From Sphaerotilus montanus (GTDB lineage Bacteria; Pseudomonadota; Gammaproteobacteria; Burkholderiales; Burkholderiaceae_C), in contig NZ_JACCFH010000001.1 in assembly GCF_013410775.1 (NCBI RefSeq), forward strand, positions 2,046,001 to 2,110,000: DNA of 64,000 nt. The letters run 5' to 3'. Shown piece by piece: positions 19,853 to 30,397 of this stretch (positions are counted from its first letter, which is position 1; every line of letters begins with the position of its first letter). The position numbers and the translations under genes are program-made. Under the pieces are notes generated by a model. The model made no database searches and was not told where the DNA came from. It saw only the letters and a program-made list of their open reading frames with translations.

Positions 19853-19873
19853 GGCGGGCAGGTGGTGCCCGCC
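19853..19873. terminator. Hairpin between convergent genes
   Basis: GGCGGGCA and TGCCCGCC form an 8-bp stem with loop GGTGG, between the OYE gene (ends 19845) and the convergent membrane-anchored protein (ends 19881). There is no T-run, so termination by this alone is uncertain. Confidence 0.4.
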
Positions 19874-19880
19874 TGTCCGC

Positions 19881-20336
19881 CTACAGCATCGGCATCTCGT
19901 CGACCGAGGCGTGCAGCTGCAGCTGCCCGTCCACCCGCCGGATGTCGACAAAGGGGGTCTCGGCAACGCGGATGTCCTGTTCGGCGACCGGCCCGCCCTG
20001 CACCTCCACCCGCACCCGGACGACCGCGGCCGTCACCGGCACGTCCACCGCATCCGCCAGCGAGATCGACGGGTCGGTCTGGACCTTGCGCCCGTAGTAG
20101 ACCGTCAGTCCGTCGACCTGGATGGACACGGTGTCTTCCTGGAATCCATCGCGCAGCTTGAGGTGGAGGGGCATGACCGGCCTCGTTTCCATGTCGGATC
20201 GCGTTGATGACGGGAGGCTGCGAGGCACCGGGTTCCGGCTGCCGTCCAGCGGTGACCAGACCAGCCACAGGAACAGCGCCACCAGCGCCACGAGGGTGGC
20301 ATGCAGGACGTGGCGCCATCGCATCGGGCTGGACAT
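19881..20336 (-). CDS. Hypothetical membrane-anchored protein
   Basis: The protein has 151 aa from ATG 20336, with GGAG 8 bases upstream. One TM segment (VLHATLVALVALFLWLVW) follows a short basic N-terminus. The remainder is a beta-rich soluble part with alternating hydrophobic residues (TVSIQVDGLTVYYGRKV, AAVVRVRVEVQGGPV), probably periplasmic. No family is recognised. Confidence 0.6.
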   Translation of the reverse strand: MSSPMRWRHVLHATLVALVALFLWLVWSPLDGSRNPVPRSLPSSTRSDMETRPVMPLHLKLRDGFQEDTVSIQVDGLTVYYGRKVQTDPSISLADAVDVPVTAAVVRVRVEVQGGPVAEQDIRVAETPFVDIRRVDGQLQLHASVDEMPML

Positions 20337-20476
20337 GGTCAGCACTCCTTCCGCAGAACCGGAAACAGCATCTCAGCAGCGGGGCCGGGCCGGATTGAGT
20401 ACACGCAACGCCGTTGCGGCGCCCGCCACGACCCCCTGTCGGCCGCGGCCAGGACCTGCGAAACTCCGCCCCCACC

Positions 20477-21592
20477 ATGCCCCCACGCCAGCTCCACTCC
20501 GCCTCTGCCGGCTTCGAAGCCGCCCTGCACGTCGACCTCCTGCCCGCCGGCCACCGCTCGCGCCGGCTGCACGGCCACAGCTTCTTCGCCACCGTGCGCG
20601 CCGAGCTGCCGGCGGGCTGGGCGCCGTTTCCGGGCAGCGAGGTGGCCGAGCTGCAGCGCCGCATGGAGGCCTGCGTCGCGCCGCTCGACTACGCCCGGCT
20701 CAACGACCTCGACGGCCTCGCCCAGCCGACCGACGAGAACATCGCCCGCTGGATTCGCACCCGGCTGGAGACGGCGTTCGACGTGCCCGGCATCGTGCAG
20801 ATCGGCGTGCAGAGCACGGCGCACACCGGCGTCGACCTCGACCGCGCCGGCCACGCCCACCTCTGGCGCCGCTACCGCTTCCAGGCCGCGCACCGCCTGC
20901 CCAACGTGCCGCTCGGCCACAAGTGCGGGCGCATGCACGGCCACGGCTTCGAGGTCATCCTGCACGCCGACCAGGACATCGGCAGCAGCGACCTCGGCAT
21001 CGACTACGACCGCATCGATGCGGTCTGGGCGCCGTTCCACACCCTGCTGAACTACCACTGCCTCAACGAGATCGCCGGGCTGGAGAACCCCACCAGCGAG
21101 GTCCTCTCCGCCTGGCTGTGGCAGCGCCTGAAGCCGCTGCTGCCCGAGCTGTCCTGGGTGACGGTGTACGAGACCGGCTCCTGCGGCGCCAACTTCGACG
21201 GCACGCACTACCGCATCTGGAAGGAGCTGACGCTCGACAGCGCGATCCGGCTGAAGCACGCGCCGGCCGGCAGCCCGCTCGGCGCCCTCCACGGCCACAC
21301 CTACACGCTGCGCCTGCACCTCAGCGCCGAACTCGACACCGTGCAGGGCTGGACGGTCGATTTCGGCGACGTGAAGACGCAGTTCGATCCGATCTTCAAG
21401 GCCATCGACCACCGCCCGCTGTACGAGATCGCCGACCTGCCGGACGGGGATGCGCTGTCGCTGGCGCGCTGGGTGCTGGACAAGGGCCGCGCGGCGCTGC
21501 CGGAACTCGACCGCGTCGATCTGTATGAAACGCGGGGCTGTGGCGCGATCGTGATCGCCGCGACCGCCACGCAGGAGCTGGTGCCGGTATGA
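20477..21592 (+). CDS. queD: Three-domain 6-carboxytetrahydropterin synthase (QueD-type fusion)
   Basis: The protein has 371 aa, about three times the usual QueD length of about 120. Three PTPS/QueD domains follow one another (about 1-128, 129-248, 249-371), each with a zinc-binding HGH (32-34, 154-156, 272-274). Canonical residues are spread out. The catalytic Cys is present only in the middle domain (Cys150; Ser28 and Leu268-Gly269 stand at the equivalent places). The Asp-His pair is found only in the third (311-312; DY in the first, NY in the second). The conserved Glu is in the second and third (232, 351). QueD converts dihydroneopterin triphosphate to 6-carboxytetrahydropterin for queuosine. 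It overlaps queE by 4 bases. A composite active site between domains is inferred. Confidence 0.9.
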   Translation: MPPRQLHSASAGFEAALHVDLLPAGHRSRRLHGHSFFATVRAELPAGWAPFPGSEVAELQRRMEACVAPLDYARLNDLDGLAQPTDENIARWIRTRLETAFDVPGIVQIGVQSTAHTGVDLDRAGHAHLWRRYRFQAAHRLPNVPLGHKCGRMHGHGFEVILHADQDIGSSDLGIDYDRIDAVWAPFHTLLNYHCLNEIAGLENPTSEVLSAWLWQRLKPLLPELSWVTVYETGSCGANFDGTHYRIWKELTLDSAIRLKHAPAGSPLGALHGHTYTLRLHLSAELDTVQGWTVDFGDVKTQFDPIFKAIDHRPLYEIADLPDGDALSLARWVLDKGRAALPELDRVDLYETRGCGAIVIAATATQELVPV

Positions 21593-22224
21593 CCTATTCC
21601 GTGAAAGAGCTGTTCTATACGCTGCAGGGCGAGGGCGCGCAGGCGGGCCGCGCGGCGGTGTTCTGTCGCTTCGCCGGCTGCAACCTGTGGACCGGGCGCG
21701 AGGAAGACCGCGCCGCGGCTGTCTGCACCTTCTGCGACACCGACTTCGTCGGCACCGATGGCCAGGGCGGCGGCAAGTTCGCGACGCCCGAAGCGCTGGC
21801 CGACGCGGTCGCGGCGCAGTGGCCAGCGGGTGCGGGCGGGCGGCCCTACGTCGTCTGCACCGGGGGCGAGCCGCTGCTGCAGCTGGACGTGCCGCTGGTC
21901 GACGCATTGCACGCCCGCGGCTTCGAGGTCGCTGTGGAAACCAACGGCACCCAGCCCGCCCCCGCCGGGCTGGACTGGATCTGCGTCAGCCCCAAGGCGG
22001 GTGCGGCGCTGCAGCTCACCCGCGGCGACGAGCTGAAGCTGGTCTACCCCCAACTGCTGGCGCGGCCCGAGCGCTTCGCCGCGCTGGACTTCACGCACTT
22101 CTTCCTGCAGCCGATGGACGGCCCGCAGCAGGCCGAAAACACCCGTGCGACCGCCGCCTACTGCATGGCGCATCCGCAGTGGCGGCTGGGGGTGCAGATG
22201 CACAAGGTGGTCGGCATCGACTGA
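21589..22224 (+). CDS. queE: 7-carboxy-7-deazaguanine synthase
   Basis: The protein has 211 aa. QueE is a radical-SAM enzyme converting 6-carboxytetrahydropterin to 7-carboxy-7-deazaguanine in preQ0/queuosine synthesis. The cluster motif is C-x14-C-x2-C (from CNLWTG to CTFCDTDF), the variant spacing seen in one QueE clade rather than C-x3-C-x2-C. Also visible are YTLQGEG, VCTGGEPLLQLD and VAVETNGT. The ATG overlaps the queD stop, so the two are translationally coupled and catalyse successive steps. Confidence 0.95.
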   Translation: MTYSVKELFYTLQGEGAQAGRAAVFCRFAGCNLWTGREEDRAAAVCTFCDTDFVGTDGQGGGKFATPEALADAVAAQWPAGAGGRPYVVCTGGEPLLQLDVPLVDALHARGFEVAVETNGTQPAPAGLDWICVSPKAGAALQLTRGDELKLVYPQLLARPERFAALDFTHFFLQPMDGPQQAENTRATAAYCMAHPQWRLGVQMHKVVGID

Positions 22225-22592
22225 CCGGGACCGCCAGTCGACCAACCCTGTCGCGCCACCCGGCCTCTCCGTCGCCGGCCCTTCCGTCCCTTGCCCCGCC
22301 GGCCCCGGCCCCTCTGGCCCCGGCCCCTCCGTCATCCTCGCGAAGGCGAGGACCCACCTCGACCAACCACCGTTCACACCGTGCGTTGGTGCCCGCCTGC
22401 GCGGGCATGACGGGCGGGGGGGGCCTCCATGCTGTGGCTGTCGTCGCCGTCGCTTCCACTGCCTCTGGCCAATACCCGATAGAAAAATTTCCGAACTGAG
22501 GACTTGTCGCCCGCGCTCCCCGAGGGACCGGAGAGAGGGAAGGAGGGAGCGAAGGGGCAAGCCTCGACCCTGCACGCCGCGGCGGTGAAGCC
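22225..22592. other. Intergenic stretch with REP-like repeats before IS copy 2
   Basis: No gene is supported over these 368 bases. Two REP-like hairpin units lie at 22331-22356 and about 22391-22410, listed separately. The rest is low-complexity GC-rich sequence, including CCCCGGCC runs and a purine-rich GAGAGGGAAGGAGGGAG block. Confidence 0.6.
22331..22410. repeat. Pair of REP-like elements in inverted orientation
   Basis: Unit 1 (22331-22356) is GTCAT followed by hairpin CCTCGC-GAAG-GCGAGG and ACCCA. Unit 2 (about 22391-22410) is the reverse orientation, GCCCGC-CTGC-GCGGGC followed by ATGAC. The same design recurs at 49368-49395. Such inverted pairs resemble REP/BIME elements mobilised by REP-associated (RAYT) transposases, though no such transposase is seen here. 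Confidence 0.6.
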
Positions 22593-22626
22593 TGTCCTGG
22601 TCTAATGATTTCGCACACACCGATAG

Positions 22627-23834
<1,208 letters not shown>

Positions 23835-23992
23835 CCAGGACACTGCCCACCCTCCCTGCCAAGAGAGGGGTGGCAGACCGTGCGGGTTGGCAGACCGGGA
23901 CAGGACCGGCAGGGGTTGCCCCCTCCCGCACGGCCCGCCATAGACGTAGCCATGCGCGCAGATCGCGCCGTCAACAACGTTGAACGGACGTG

Positions 23993-24016
23993 AAAAAGCC
24001 GCGATGGGCGCGGCTT
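23993..24016 (-). terminator. Intrinsic terminator on the minus strand
   Basis: An 8-bp stem with a 5-base loop is followed on the minus strand by five T. It ends the possible small RNA, or is the terminator of a gene removed when IS copy 2 inserted. Confidence 0.7.
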
Positions 24017-24090
24017 GAGTCTGCGCCTGTCTTCCGGGCTGCCAAGCCCGTGCTCGCAGTGTGTGCGAGCGGGGTGGATGCTACACCAGC
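23993..24090 (-). ncRNA. Possible small RNA: three hairpins ending in an intrinsic terminator
   Basis: Read on the minus strand there is a 7-bp hairpin (24070-24052, loop of 5), a 6-bp hairpin with a 4-base loop (24050-24035), an 18-base single-stranded stretch, then an 8-bp hairpin (AAGCCGCG/CGCGGCTT, 24016-23996) running into a T5 tract (23997-23993). No minus-strand gene precedes this terminator before the TfoX gene on the other strand, so it must end something short. It does not match SRP, 6S, tmRNA or RNase P RNA by eye. The 5' end is undefined. Confidence 0.35.
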
Positions 24091-24154
24091 CGCGACGTAT
24101 ATGGCCGGCGCCTATGCGCTTGACGCCCACCGCCGCCAGCGCTCGAATCCGCCC

Positions 24155-24529
24155 ATGTCCACCGACCGCACCTTCATCGACCACCTCGCCGACCAGCTCC
24201 ACGGTTTCGGTGCCTTCGCCCACCGCAAGATGTTCGGCGAGTACGCGCTTTACCTGGACGCCAAGGTCGTCGCGCTGGTCTGCGACAACCAGCTCTTCGT
24301 CAAGCCGACCGACGCCGGCCGCGCGCTGCTCGGGCCGGACGCCGCGATGGGGCCGCCGTATCCGGGCGCGAAGCCGCATTTCCAGGTGTCCGACCTGATC
24401 GACGAGCGCGAGGCGCTGGCGCGGTTGCTGCGCGTCACGGCGGAGGCGCTGCCCGAGCCGAAACCGAAGAAACCGACGCAACCGAAGACGCCGACGCCTG
24501 CTGCGCGGCGGTCACGCGCACCGGGTTGA
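24155..24529 (+). CDS. TfoX N-terminal domain protein
   Basis: The protein has 124 aa from ATG 24155. The TfoX_N core reads FIDHLADQLHGFGAFAHRKMFGEYALYLDAKVV, then QLFVKPTD and MGPPYPGAKPHF. The C-terminal 30 residues are a Lys/Pro/Thr-rich tail (EPKPKKPTQPKTPTP). TfoX relates to competence regulation, but stand-alone N-domain proteins have no settled role. The start was chosen where family similarity begins. Confidence 0.85.
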   Translation: MSTDRTFIDHLADQLHGFGAFAHRKMFGEYALYLDAKVVALVCDNQLFVKPTDAGRALLGPDAAMGPPYPGAKPHFQVSDLIDEREALARLLRVTAEALPEPKPKKPTQPKTPTPAARRSRAPG

Positions 24530-24604
24530 TGTGACTGACGGGGTGATGGGACGGTTCGGGCCTATCCTCGGCGCGTTCAACGTCGTTCTCCCACGGAAGT
24601 CCCC

Positions 24605-25330
24605 ATGACCACCTTGCGCCCCCGCCACGAACGCCACCGCGAACGCCACCGCACCGACCGCATCGGCTGGCTGCGCGCCGCGGTGCTGGGCGCCAACGAC
24701 GGCGTCATCTCGACCGCCAGCCTCGTCGTCGGCGTCGCGGCGGCGGGCACCGGTTCGGCCGATCTGCTGGTCACCGGCATCGCCGGGCTGGTGGCGGGGG
24801 CCATGTCGATGGCGGCGGGGGAGTACGTCTCGGTGTACTCGCAGGCCGACACCGAGCAGGCCGACCTGGCCCGCGAACGGCTGGAGCTGGCCGCCGATCC
24901 GGTCGCCGAACAGCGCGAGCTGGCCGGGCTCTACGTCGCCCGCGGTCTGACGCCCGAGCTGGCGGCGGAGGTCTCCGCGCAGCTGATGGCCCACGACGCG
25001 CTCGGCGCCCACGCCCGCGACGAGCTGGGCCTGTCCACCGAGCTGGCCGCGCAGCCGGTGCAGGCGGCGCTGGCGTCTGCGGCCAGTTTCGCGGTCGGGG
25101 CGGCGCTGCCGCTGGCCGTCACGGTGCTGGCGGCGGGGCCGCACGTGATCGCCTGGGTGTCGGGCACGGCGCTGGTGTTCCTGGCCGTGCTGGGCGGGCT
25201 GGCGGCGCAGGTCGGGGGCGCCAGCGTGTGGACCGGCGCCGGGCGCGTGACCTTCTGGGGCGCGATCGCGATGGCAGTCACGGCCGCGGCCGGGTCGGTG
25301 TTCGACCATCTGCTGGCGCTGTTGCGCTGA
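24605..25330 (+). CDS. VIT1/CCC1-family iron/manganese transporter
   Basis: The protein has 241 aa. It begins with a His/Arg-rich stretch ([18 protein letters not shown]), then [26 protein letters not shown], the first TM of the family, then [23 protein letters not shown], a family hallmark with metal-binding acidic residues. Three further TM segments lie in the C-terminal half. It moves Fe2+ or Mn2+ out of the cytoplasm, as inferred from the family. Confidence 0.9.
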   Translation: MTTLRPRHERHRERHRTDRIGWLRAAVLGANDGVISTASLVVGVAAAGTGSADLLVTGIAGLVAGAMSMAAGEYVSVYSQADTEQADLARERLELAADPVAEQRELAGLYVARGLTPELAAEVSAQLMAHDALGAHARDELGLSTELAAQPVQAALASAASFAVGAALPLAVTVLAAGPHVIAWVSGTALVFLAVLGGLAAQVGGASVWTGAGRVTFWGAIAMAVTAAAGSVFDHLLALLR

Positions 25331-25412
25331 CCGCGGCCCGTTCCGGCGGGCGCGCCACGCGATAATCCACAGATTGAGCGTCCCGCACGCCCGCCACGAG
25401 TTCCGCGCCGCC

Positions 25413-28064
25413 ATGAGCCTCCCAGACCGCTACGACCCCACCGCCGTCGAATCCGCCGCCCAGACCGCCTGGCGCGCCGCCGACGCCTACCGCGTCACCG
25501 AAGACCAGACGAAGCCCAAGTTCTACGCCTGCTCGATGCTGCCGTACCCGAGCGGCAAGCTGCACATGGGCCATGTGCGCAACTACACCATCAACGACAT
25601 GCTGACCCGTCAGCTGCGGATGAAGGGCTACAACGTGCTGATGCCGATGGGCTGGGATGCCTTCGGTCTGCCGGCGGAGAACGCCGCGCTGAAGAACGCC
25701 GTGCCGCCCGAGAAGTGGACGCGCGAGAACATCGCCTACATGAAGACGCAGATGCAGGCGATGGGCTTGGCGATCGACTGGTCGCGCGAAGTCGCGACCT
25801 GCGACCCTGAGTACTACAAGTGGAACCAGTGGCTGTTCCTGAAGATGCTGGAAGCCGGCATTGCCGAGCGCCGCACGCAGGTCGTGAACTGGGACCCGGT
25901 CGATCAGACCGTGCTGGCCAACGAGCAGGTGATCGACGGCCGCGGCTGGCGCTCCGGCGCGCTGGTCGAGAAGCGCGAGATCCCGGGCTACTACCTGAAC
26001 ATCGTGCAGTACGCCGACGAGCTGCTGGGCGCGGTCGCGAACCCGGAAGACCCGAACTACCTCAGCGGCTGGCCCGAGCGCGTGCGGCTGATGCAGGAAA
26101 ACTGGATCGGCAAGAGCGAGGGCGTGCGCTTCGCCTTCCCGCACGAGATCGCGGGCGCCGATGGCGCGCTGATCCAGGGCGGCAAGCTCTACGTCTTCAC
26201 GACGCGCGCCGACACCATCATGGGCGTGACCTTCTGCGCCGTGGCGCCGGAGCATCCGCTGGCGGCCCACGCTGCGGCGACGAACCCGGCACTGGCCGCG
26301 TTCATCGTCGAATGCGGGCAGGGCGGCACGACCGAAGCCGAACTCGCCACGCAGGAAAAGAAGGGCATGCCCACGGGCCTGTTCGTCACGCACCCGCTGA
26401 CCGGCGCGCAGGTCGAGGTCTGGGTCGGCAACTACGTGCTGATGAGCTATGGCGATGGCGCCGTGATGGGCGTGCCGGCGCATGACGAGCGTGACTTCGC
26501 GTTCGCGAAGAAGTACGGCATTGCCATCAAGCAGGTCGTCAAAGCGGGCGACGAGGTGTTCTCGCTCGACGCCTGGGCCGACTGGTACGGCGACAAGCAG
26601 CGCGCCGTGTGCGTCAACTCGGGCGCGCTGGACGGGCTGCCGTACAAGGAGGCCGTCTCCAAGGTCGCCGAACTCGTCGGCGCCAAGGGCCTCGGCGAGA
26701 AGAAGACCACCTGGCGCCTGCGCGACTGGGGCATCAGCCGCCAGCGCTACTGGGGCACGCCGATCCCGATCATCCACTGCGACGACTGCGGCGCGGTGCC
26801 GGTGCCGGCCGCCGACCTGCCGGTCGTGTTGCCGATCGACTGCGTGCCGGACGGCTCGGGCAACCCGCTGAAGAAGCGCACCGACTTCCTGAACGTCGCC
26901 TGCCCCTGCTGCGGCAAACCCGCGCAGCGCGAGACGGACACGATGGACACCTTCGTGGACTCGTCGTGGTACTTCATGCGCTACTGCGACGCGCAGAACA
27001 GCGATGCGATGGTCGCCGGCGGCACCGACTACTGGATGCCGATGGACCAGTACATCGGCGGCATCGAGCACGCGATCCTGCACCTGCTCTACGCCCGCTT
27101 CTGGACCAAGGTCATGCGTGACCTGAAGCTGGTCAAGATCAACGAGCCGTTCACCAAGCTGCTGACGCAGGGCATGGTGCTCAAGGGCGCCTTCTTCCGC
27201 AAGCCGGAAGGCGGCGGCAAGAGCTACTACTGGGAACACGAAGTCAACGTCCTGACGAACGACCACGGCGTCACCATCGGCGGCACGTTGAAGGCGGACG
27301 GCCTGCCGCTCGACTACGAGATGACGACGATGTCGAAGTCCAAGAGCAACGGCGTCGATCCGCAGGAGCTGATCAACCAGTACGGCGCCGACACCGCGCG
27401 CCTGTTCGTGATGTTCGCGTCCCCGCCGGAGCAGACGCTGGAGTGGAACGACGCGGGCGTCGAGGGCGCGCACCGCTTCCTGAAGCGCGTCTGGGGCTTT
27501 GCCGCCAAGAACGAGGCGGTGCTGGTGGGTGCGGCTGGCAAGGTGTCGGGCGAGCTGCCCGCTGCCGCCAAGGCGCTGCGCCGCGAGGTGCATCTGGTGC
27601 TGCGCCAGATCAGCCACGACTACGAGCGCATGCAATACAACACCGTCGTCTCCGGCGGCATGAAGCTGCTGAACGCGCTGGAAGCCTACAAGCACGACGG
27701 CAGCGCCGCGTCGGCCGCCGTGCTGCGCGAGGGCTACTCGGTGCTGCTGCGCGGCCTCTACCCGGCCTGCCCGCACACGACGTGGAAGCTCTGGGCCGAC
27801 CTCGGCTACGCCGCCGCGCTGGGCGACCTGCTCGACGCGCCGTGGCCGCAGGTCGACGAGGCCGCGCTGGTGCAGGACGAGATCGAGCTGGTGCTGCAGG
27901 TGAACGGCAAGACCCGCGGTTCGATCACCGTGCCGGCCGGCGCGGACAAGGCGGCGATCGAAGCCGTGGCCGCGGCCAGCGCCGAGGTGGCGAAGTTCGC
28001 CGAAGGCAAGCCGCCGAAGAAGATCATCGTCGTCCCCGGCCGCCTCGTGAACGTGGTGGTCTGA
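25413..28064 (+). CDS. leuS: Leucyl-tRNA synthetase
   Basis: The protein has 883 aa from ATG 25413. Class I motifs are [15 protein letters not shown] (HIGH variant HMGH) and [12 protein letters not shown] (KMSKS). The CP1 editing domain carries [20 protein letters not shown], and a CxxC pair ([17 protein letters not shown]) suggests a zinc site. Length matches bacterial LeuRS. It is first of the leuS-lptE-holA cluster, with 4 bases to lptE, so co-transcribed. A GATAAT box lies upstream at about 25362. Confidence 0.98.
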   Translation: MSLPDRYDPTAVESAAQTAWRAADAYRVTEDQTKPKFYACSMLPYPSGKLHMGHVRNYTINDMLTRQLRMKGYNVLMPMGWDAFGLPAENAALKNAVPPEKWTRENIAYMKTQMQAMGLAIDWSREVATCDPEYYKWNQWLFLKMLEAGIAERRTQVVNWDPVDQTVLANEQVIDGRGWRSGALVEKREIPGYYLNIVQYADELLGAVANPEDPNYLSGWPERVRLMQENWIGKSEGVRFAFPHEIAGADGALIQGGKLYVFTTRADTIMGVTFCAVAPEHPLAAHAAATNPALAAFIVECGQGGTTEAELATQEKKGMPTGLFVTHPLTGAQVEVWVGNYVLMSYGDGAVMGVPAHDERDFAFAKKYGIAIKQVVKAGDEVFSLDAWADWYGDKQRAVCVNSGALDGLPYKEAVSKVAELVGAKGLGEKKTTWRLRDWGISRQRYWGTPIPIIHCDDCGAVPVPAADLPVVLPIDCVPDGSGNPLKKRTDFLNVACPCCGKPAQRETDTMDTFVDSSWYFMRYCDAQNSDAMVAGGTDYWMPMDQYIGGIEHAILHLLYARFWTKVMRDLKLVKINEPFTKLLTQGMVLKGAFFRKPEGGGKSYYWEHEVNVLTNDHGVTIGGTLKADGLPLDYEMTTMSKSKSNGVDPQELINQYGADTARLFVMFASPPEQTLEWNDAGVEGAHRFLKRVWGFAAKNEAVLVGAAGKVSGELPAAAKALRREVHLVLRQISHDYERMQYNTVVSGGMKLLNALEAYKHDGSAASAAVLREGYSVLLRGLYPACPHTTWKLWADLGYAAALGDLLDAPWPQVDEAALVQDEIELVLQVNGKTRGSITVPAGADKAAIEAVAAASAEVAKFAEGKPPKKIIVVPGRLVNVVV

Positions 28065-28068
28065 GGCG

Positions 28069-28557
28069 ATGCGGCGGCGCCTGTTCACGCTGGCGGTGGC
28101 CGCGGCCCTGGCGGGCTGCGGCTTCCAGCTGCGCCGCCCGCCGGAGCTGCAGCTCAAGCGCATCTACCTCACTGGCTTCGACACCTACTCGCCGATGGGC
28201 GACGAGCTGCGCCGGCAACTGCGCGCCAGCCCCGGCGTCGTGCTGACGGCGACCGCCGCCGAGGCCGATGTGGTGTTCGACGCGCTGGAGGATGCGCGCG
28301 AGCAGGTGGCGGCGGCCTCGACCGCCACCGGGCAGGTGAGCGAGCTGACGCTGCGCGCCCGCCTGCGCTTCAAGGCCCGCACGCCTGCCGGCCGCACGCT
28401 GATCGCCCCGGCCGAGCTGACGCTGACCCGCGACGTGAGCTACAGCGAGGCCAGCGCGCTGGCCAAGGAGCAGGAAATCGCGCTGCTGTTCCGCTCGATG
28501 CACACCGATCTGGCGGCGCAGGTGCTGCGGCGGCTGGCGGCGCTGGGTCCGGGCTGA
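28069..28557 (+). CDS. lptE: LPS-assembly lipoprotein LptE
   Basis: The 162-aa lipoprotein has a signal peptide with lipobox LAGC at about residue 17, then GFQLRRPPELQLKRIYLTG, the usual start of LptE. LptE plugs the LptD barrel in the outer membrane and helps insert lipopolysaccharide. lptD is elsewhere in this window (44570-47023). It lies between leuS and holA, the order seen across Burkholderiales. Confidence 0.9.
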   Translation: MRRRLFTLAVAAALAGCGFQLRRPPELQLKRIYLTGFDTYSPMGDELRRQLRASPGVVLTATAAEADVVFDALEDAREQVAAASTATGQVSELTLRARLRFKARTPAGRTLIAPAELTLTRDVSYSEASALAKEQEIALLFRSMHTDLAAQVLRRLAALGPG

Positions 28558-28563
28558 GCCGCC

Positions 28564-29655
28564 ATGCAACTGCGCGCTGACCAGCTTCCGCAGGCGCTTG
28601 CCAAGGGCCTGCGCCCGCTCTACGTCATCCACGGCGACGAGCCGCTGCTGGCGCAGGAGGCCGCCGACGCGATCCGCAGCGCTGCACGCGCCGCCGGCTA
28701 CAGCGAGCGCAGCGTCCACACCGTGGCCGGCGCGCAGTTCGACTGGTCCGGCCTGCTCGGCGAGGCCAGTGCGCTGAGCCTGTTCGCCGACCGGCGCGTG
28801 ATCGAGATCCGCATTCCCTCGGGCAAGCCGGGCAAGGACGGCTCGGAGGCCTTGCAGCGCTACGTCGAGACGCTGTCCGACGACAACCTGACGCTCATCC
28901 TGCTGCCCAGGCTCGACCGCACGCAGCAGACCAGCGCGTGGTTCACCGCGCTGGACGGCGCGGGCGCGACCATCCGCATCGACCCGGTCGAGCGCCGCGC
29001 GCTGCCGCAGTGGATCGCGCAGCGGCTGGCCGCACAAGGGCTGCGCATCGAGGACGGCGAGGCGGGGCAGCACGCACTGGCCTTCTTCGCCGACCGCATC
29101 GAGGGCAACCTGCTCGCCGCGCACCAGGAGATCAGCAAGCTGGCGCTGCTGCACGCACCGGCCGATCCGCGTGGTGCGCCGACGGTGCTGACACAGACCC
29201 AGATCGAGTCCGCCGTGCTGAACGTGGCGCGCTACGACGTGTTCAAGCTCGGCGAGGCGGTGCTGGCCGGGCAGGTGGCGCGGGCGCTGCGCATGCTCGA
29301 CGGGCTGGAGGCCGAGGGCGAGGCGGCCGTGCTGGTCCACTGGACCCTGGCCGACGACCTGCGCGGGCTGCAGCGCGTGCACACCGCCATGCTGCAGGGC
29401 AAGCCGCTGCCGCTGGCGCTGCGCGATGCGCGGGTCTGGGGCGTGAAGGAAAAGCTGTTCGAGCGGGTCGTGCCGCAGCTGGATGCCGCCACGCTCACCG
29501 CGCTGGTCGCCGCCGCCCACACGGTGGATGGCATCGTCAAGGGCGTGCCCGACCGCCAGTGGCCGGCCGCGCCGTGGGCGGCGCTGCGCCGGCTGGTGCT
29601 GCTGACGGTGCAGGCCGTGCAACGCAAGGGGCCGCCGCTGGCGCTGACGGGCTGA
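28564..29655 (+). CDS. holA: DNA polymerase III subunit delta
   Basis: The protein has 363 aa. HolA opens the beta clamp within the clamp loader. Family features are PLYVIHGDEPLLAQEAADAI near the N-terminus, the SLFADRRVIEIRIPSGKPG region, and the helical C-terminal part with DVFKLGEAVLAG and DLRGLQRVH. Length is normal. It is 7 bases after lptE in the same operon. Confidence 0.95.
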   Translation: MQLRADQLPQALAKGLRPLYVIHGDEPLLAQEAADAIRSAARAAGYSERSVHTVAGAQFDWSGLLGEASALSLFADRRVIEIRIPSGKPGKDGSEALQRYVETLSDDNLTLILLPRLDRTQQTSAWFTALDGAGATIRIDPVERRALPQWIAQRLAAQGLRIEDGEAGQHALAFFADRIEGNLLAAHQEISKLALLHAPADPRGAPTVLTQTQIESAVLNVARYDVFKLGEAVLAGQVARALRMLDGLEAEGEAAVLVHWTLADDLRGLQRVHTAMLQGKPLPLALRDARVWGVKEKLFERVVPQLDAATLTALVAAAHTVDGIVKGVPDRQWPAAPWAALRRLVLLTVQAVQRKGPPLALTG

Positions 29656-29761
29656 ACGCCAGCGCTCGGTTGCATCAACCGGGGATTCGGCCCACTTTTC
29701 CAGACTTCCGCGCCGCCGCGACGAGAGGATGCTCAGGGCATTTCCGTGTCGAAGGATGGTG

Positions 29762-30397
29762 ATGTTCCTGAACTCGTGGTGGTGGCGTTGCGGGGGTGCG
29801 CTCCTGCTCCGGCTGGCTGTGGGACTGGGGCTGCCTGGCGTGGTGCAGGCGGCTGCCGTGACCGTGCAGACCCTGGACCCGGCGGGCAAGCCGCTGGCCG
29901 GGGCGGTGGTGGCGGTCGAGGTGGGCAGCGTGGCCAGGGTGGCGGCCCCCGGTACCCGCGCCGAGATCAGCCAGCGCCAGCGCGCCTTCGACCCGGGCTT
30001 GCTGGTGGTGCAGACGGGCACGTCGGTCGATTTCCCCAACCTCGACACCGTGCGCCACCACGTCTATTCGTTCTCGCCGGCCAGGACCTTCGAGCTGAAG
30101 CTCTACAACGGGCGGCCGTCGACCCCCGTGGTGTTCGACCGCGCGGGCGTCGTCGTGCTCGGCTGCAACATCCATGACCAGATGGTCGGCACGGTGGTGG
30201 TGGTCGACACGCCGCTGTTCGGTCGCACGGATGCGGCTGGCCGGGTCGTGCTGGAGGTGCCGGCGGGGGAACACCGCCTGCTGACCTGGCATGCCCGGAT
30301 GCGCGAGGGCACGGACCTGCTCGCCCAGGCGCTGAAGGTCGGGGTGGCCGGTGCGGTGGTCGTGACGGTCAAGCTGCCCGTGGTGGCTGCGCCATGA
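29762..30397 (+). CDS. Exported cupredoxin-like protein
   Basis: The protein has about 211 aa with a Sec signal peptide ending near VVQAA. Residues about 25-60 form a carboxypeptidase-regulatory-like beta domain (LDPAGKPLAGAVV). A plastocyanin-type copper site is suggested by HHVYSFSPARTF (His) and VVLGCNIHDQMVG (Cys, His, Met). Such proteins are called methylamine utilization protein-like. ATG 29756 is an alternative start. It overlaps the next gene by 4 bases, so both are one unit. Confidence 0.82.
   Translation: MFLNSWWWRCGGALLLRLAVGLGLPGVVQAAAVTVQTLDPAGKPLAGAVVAVEVGSVARVAAPGTRAEISQRQRAFDPGLLVVQTGTSVDFPNLDTVRHHVYSFSPARTFELKLYNGRPSTPVVFDRAGVVVLGCNIHDQMVGTVVVVDTPLFGRTDAAGRVVLEVPAGEHRLLTWHARMREGTDLLAQALKVGVAGAVVVTVKLPVVAAP

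Larger units (their letters stand above)
23843..24154. other. Intergenic region after IS copy 2
   Basis: I see no credible protein gene in these 312 bases. The left part (to about 23990) has no feature I can name. The right part holds three consecutive hairpins ending in a terminator on the minus strand (see the ncRNA entry). Confidence 0.5.

Noticed and set aside
20346-20476. preQ1 or other riboswitch before queD
   Set aside because: I found no preQ1 aptamer pattern in the gap. Only a short CGCAACG-C-CGTTGCG palindrome is present.
24017-24110. tRNA or SRP RNA gene near the triple hairpin
   Set aside because: There is no cloverleaf with GTTCNA T-loop or CCA-type acceptor, and the SRP GGAAGxAGC loop motif is absent.
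25278-28163. 961-codon minus-strand open frame over leuS
   Set aside because: A shadow of leuS; the sense strand carries all class I synthetase motifs.
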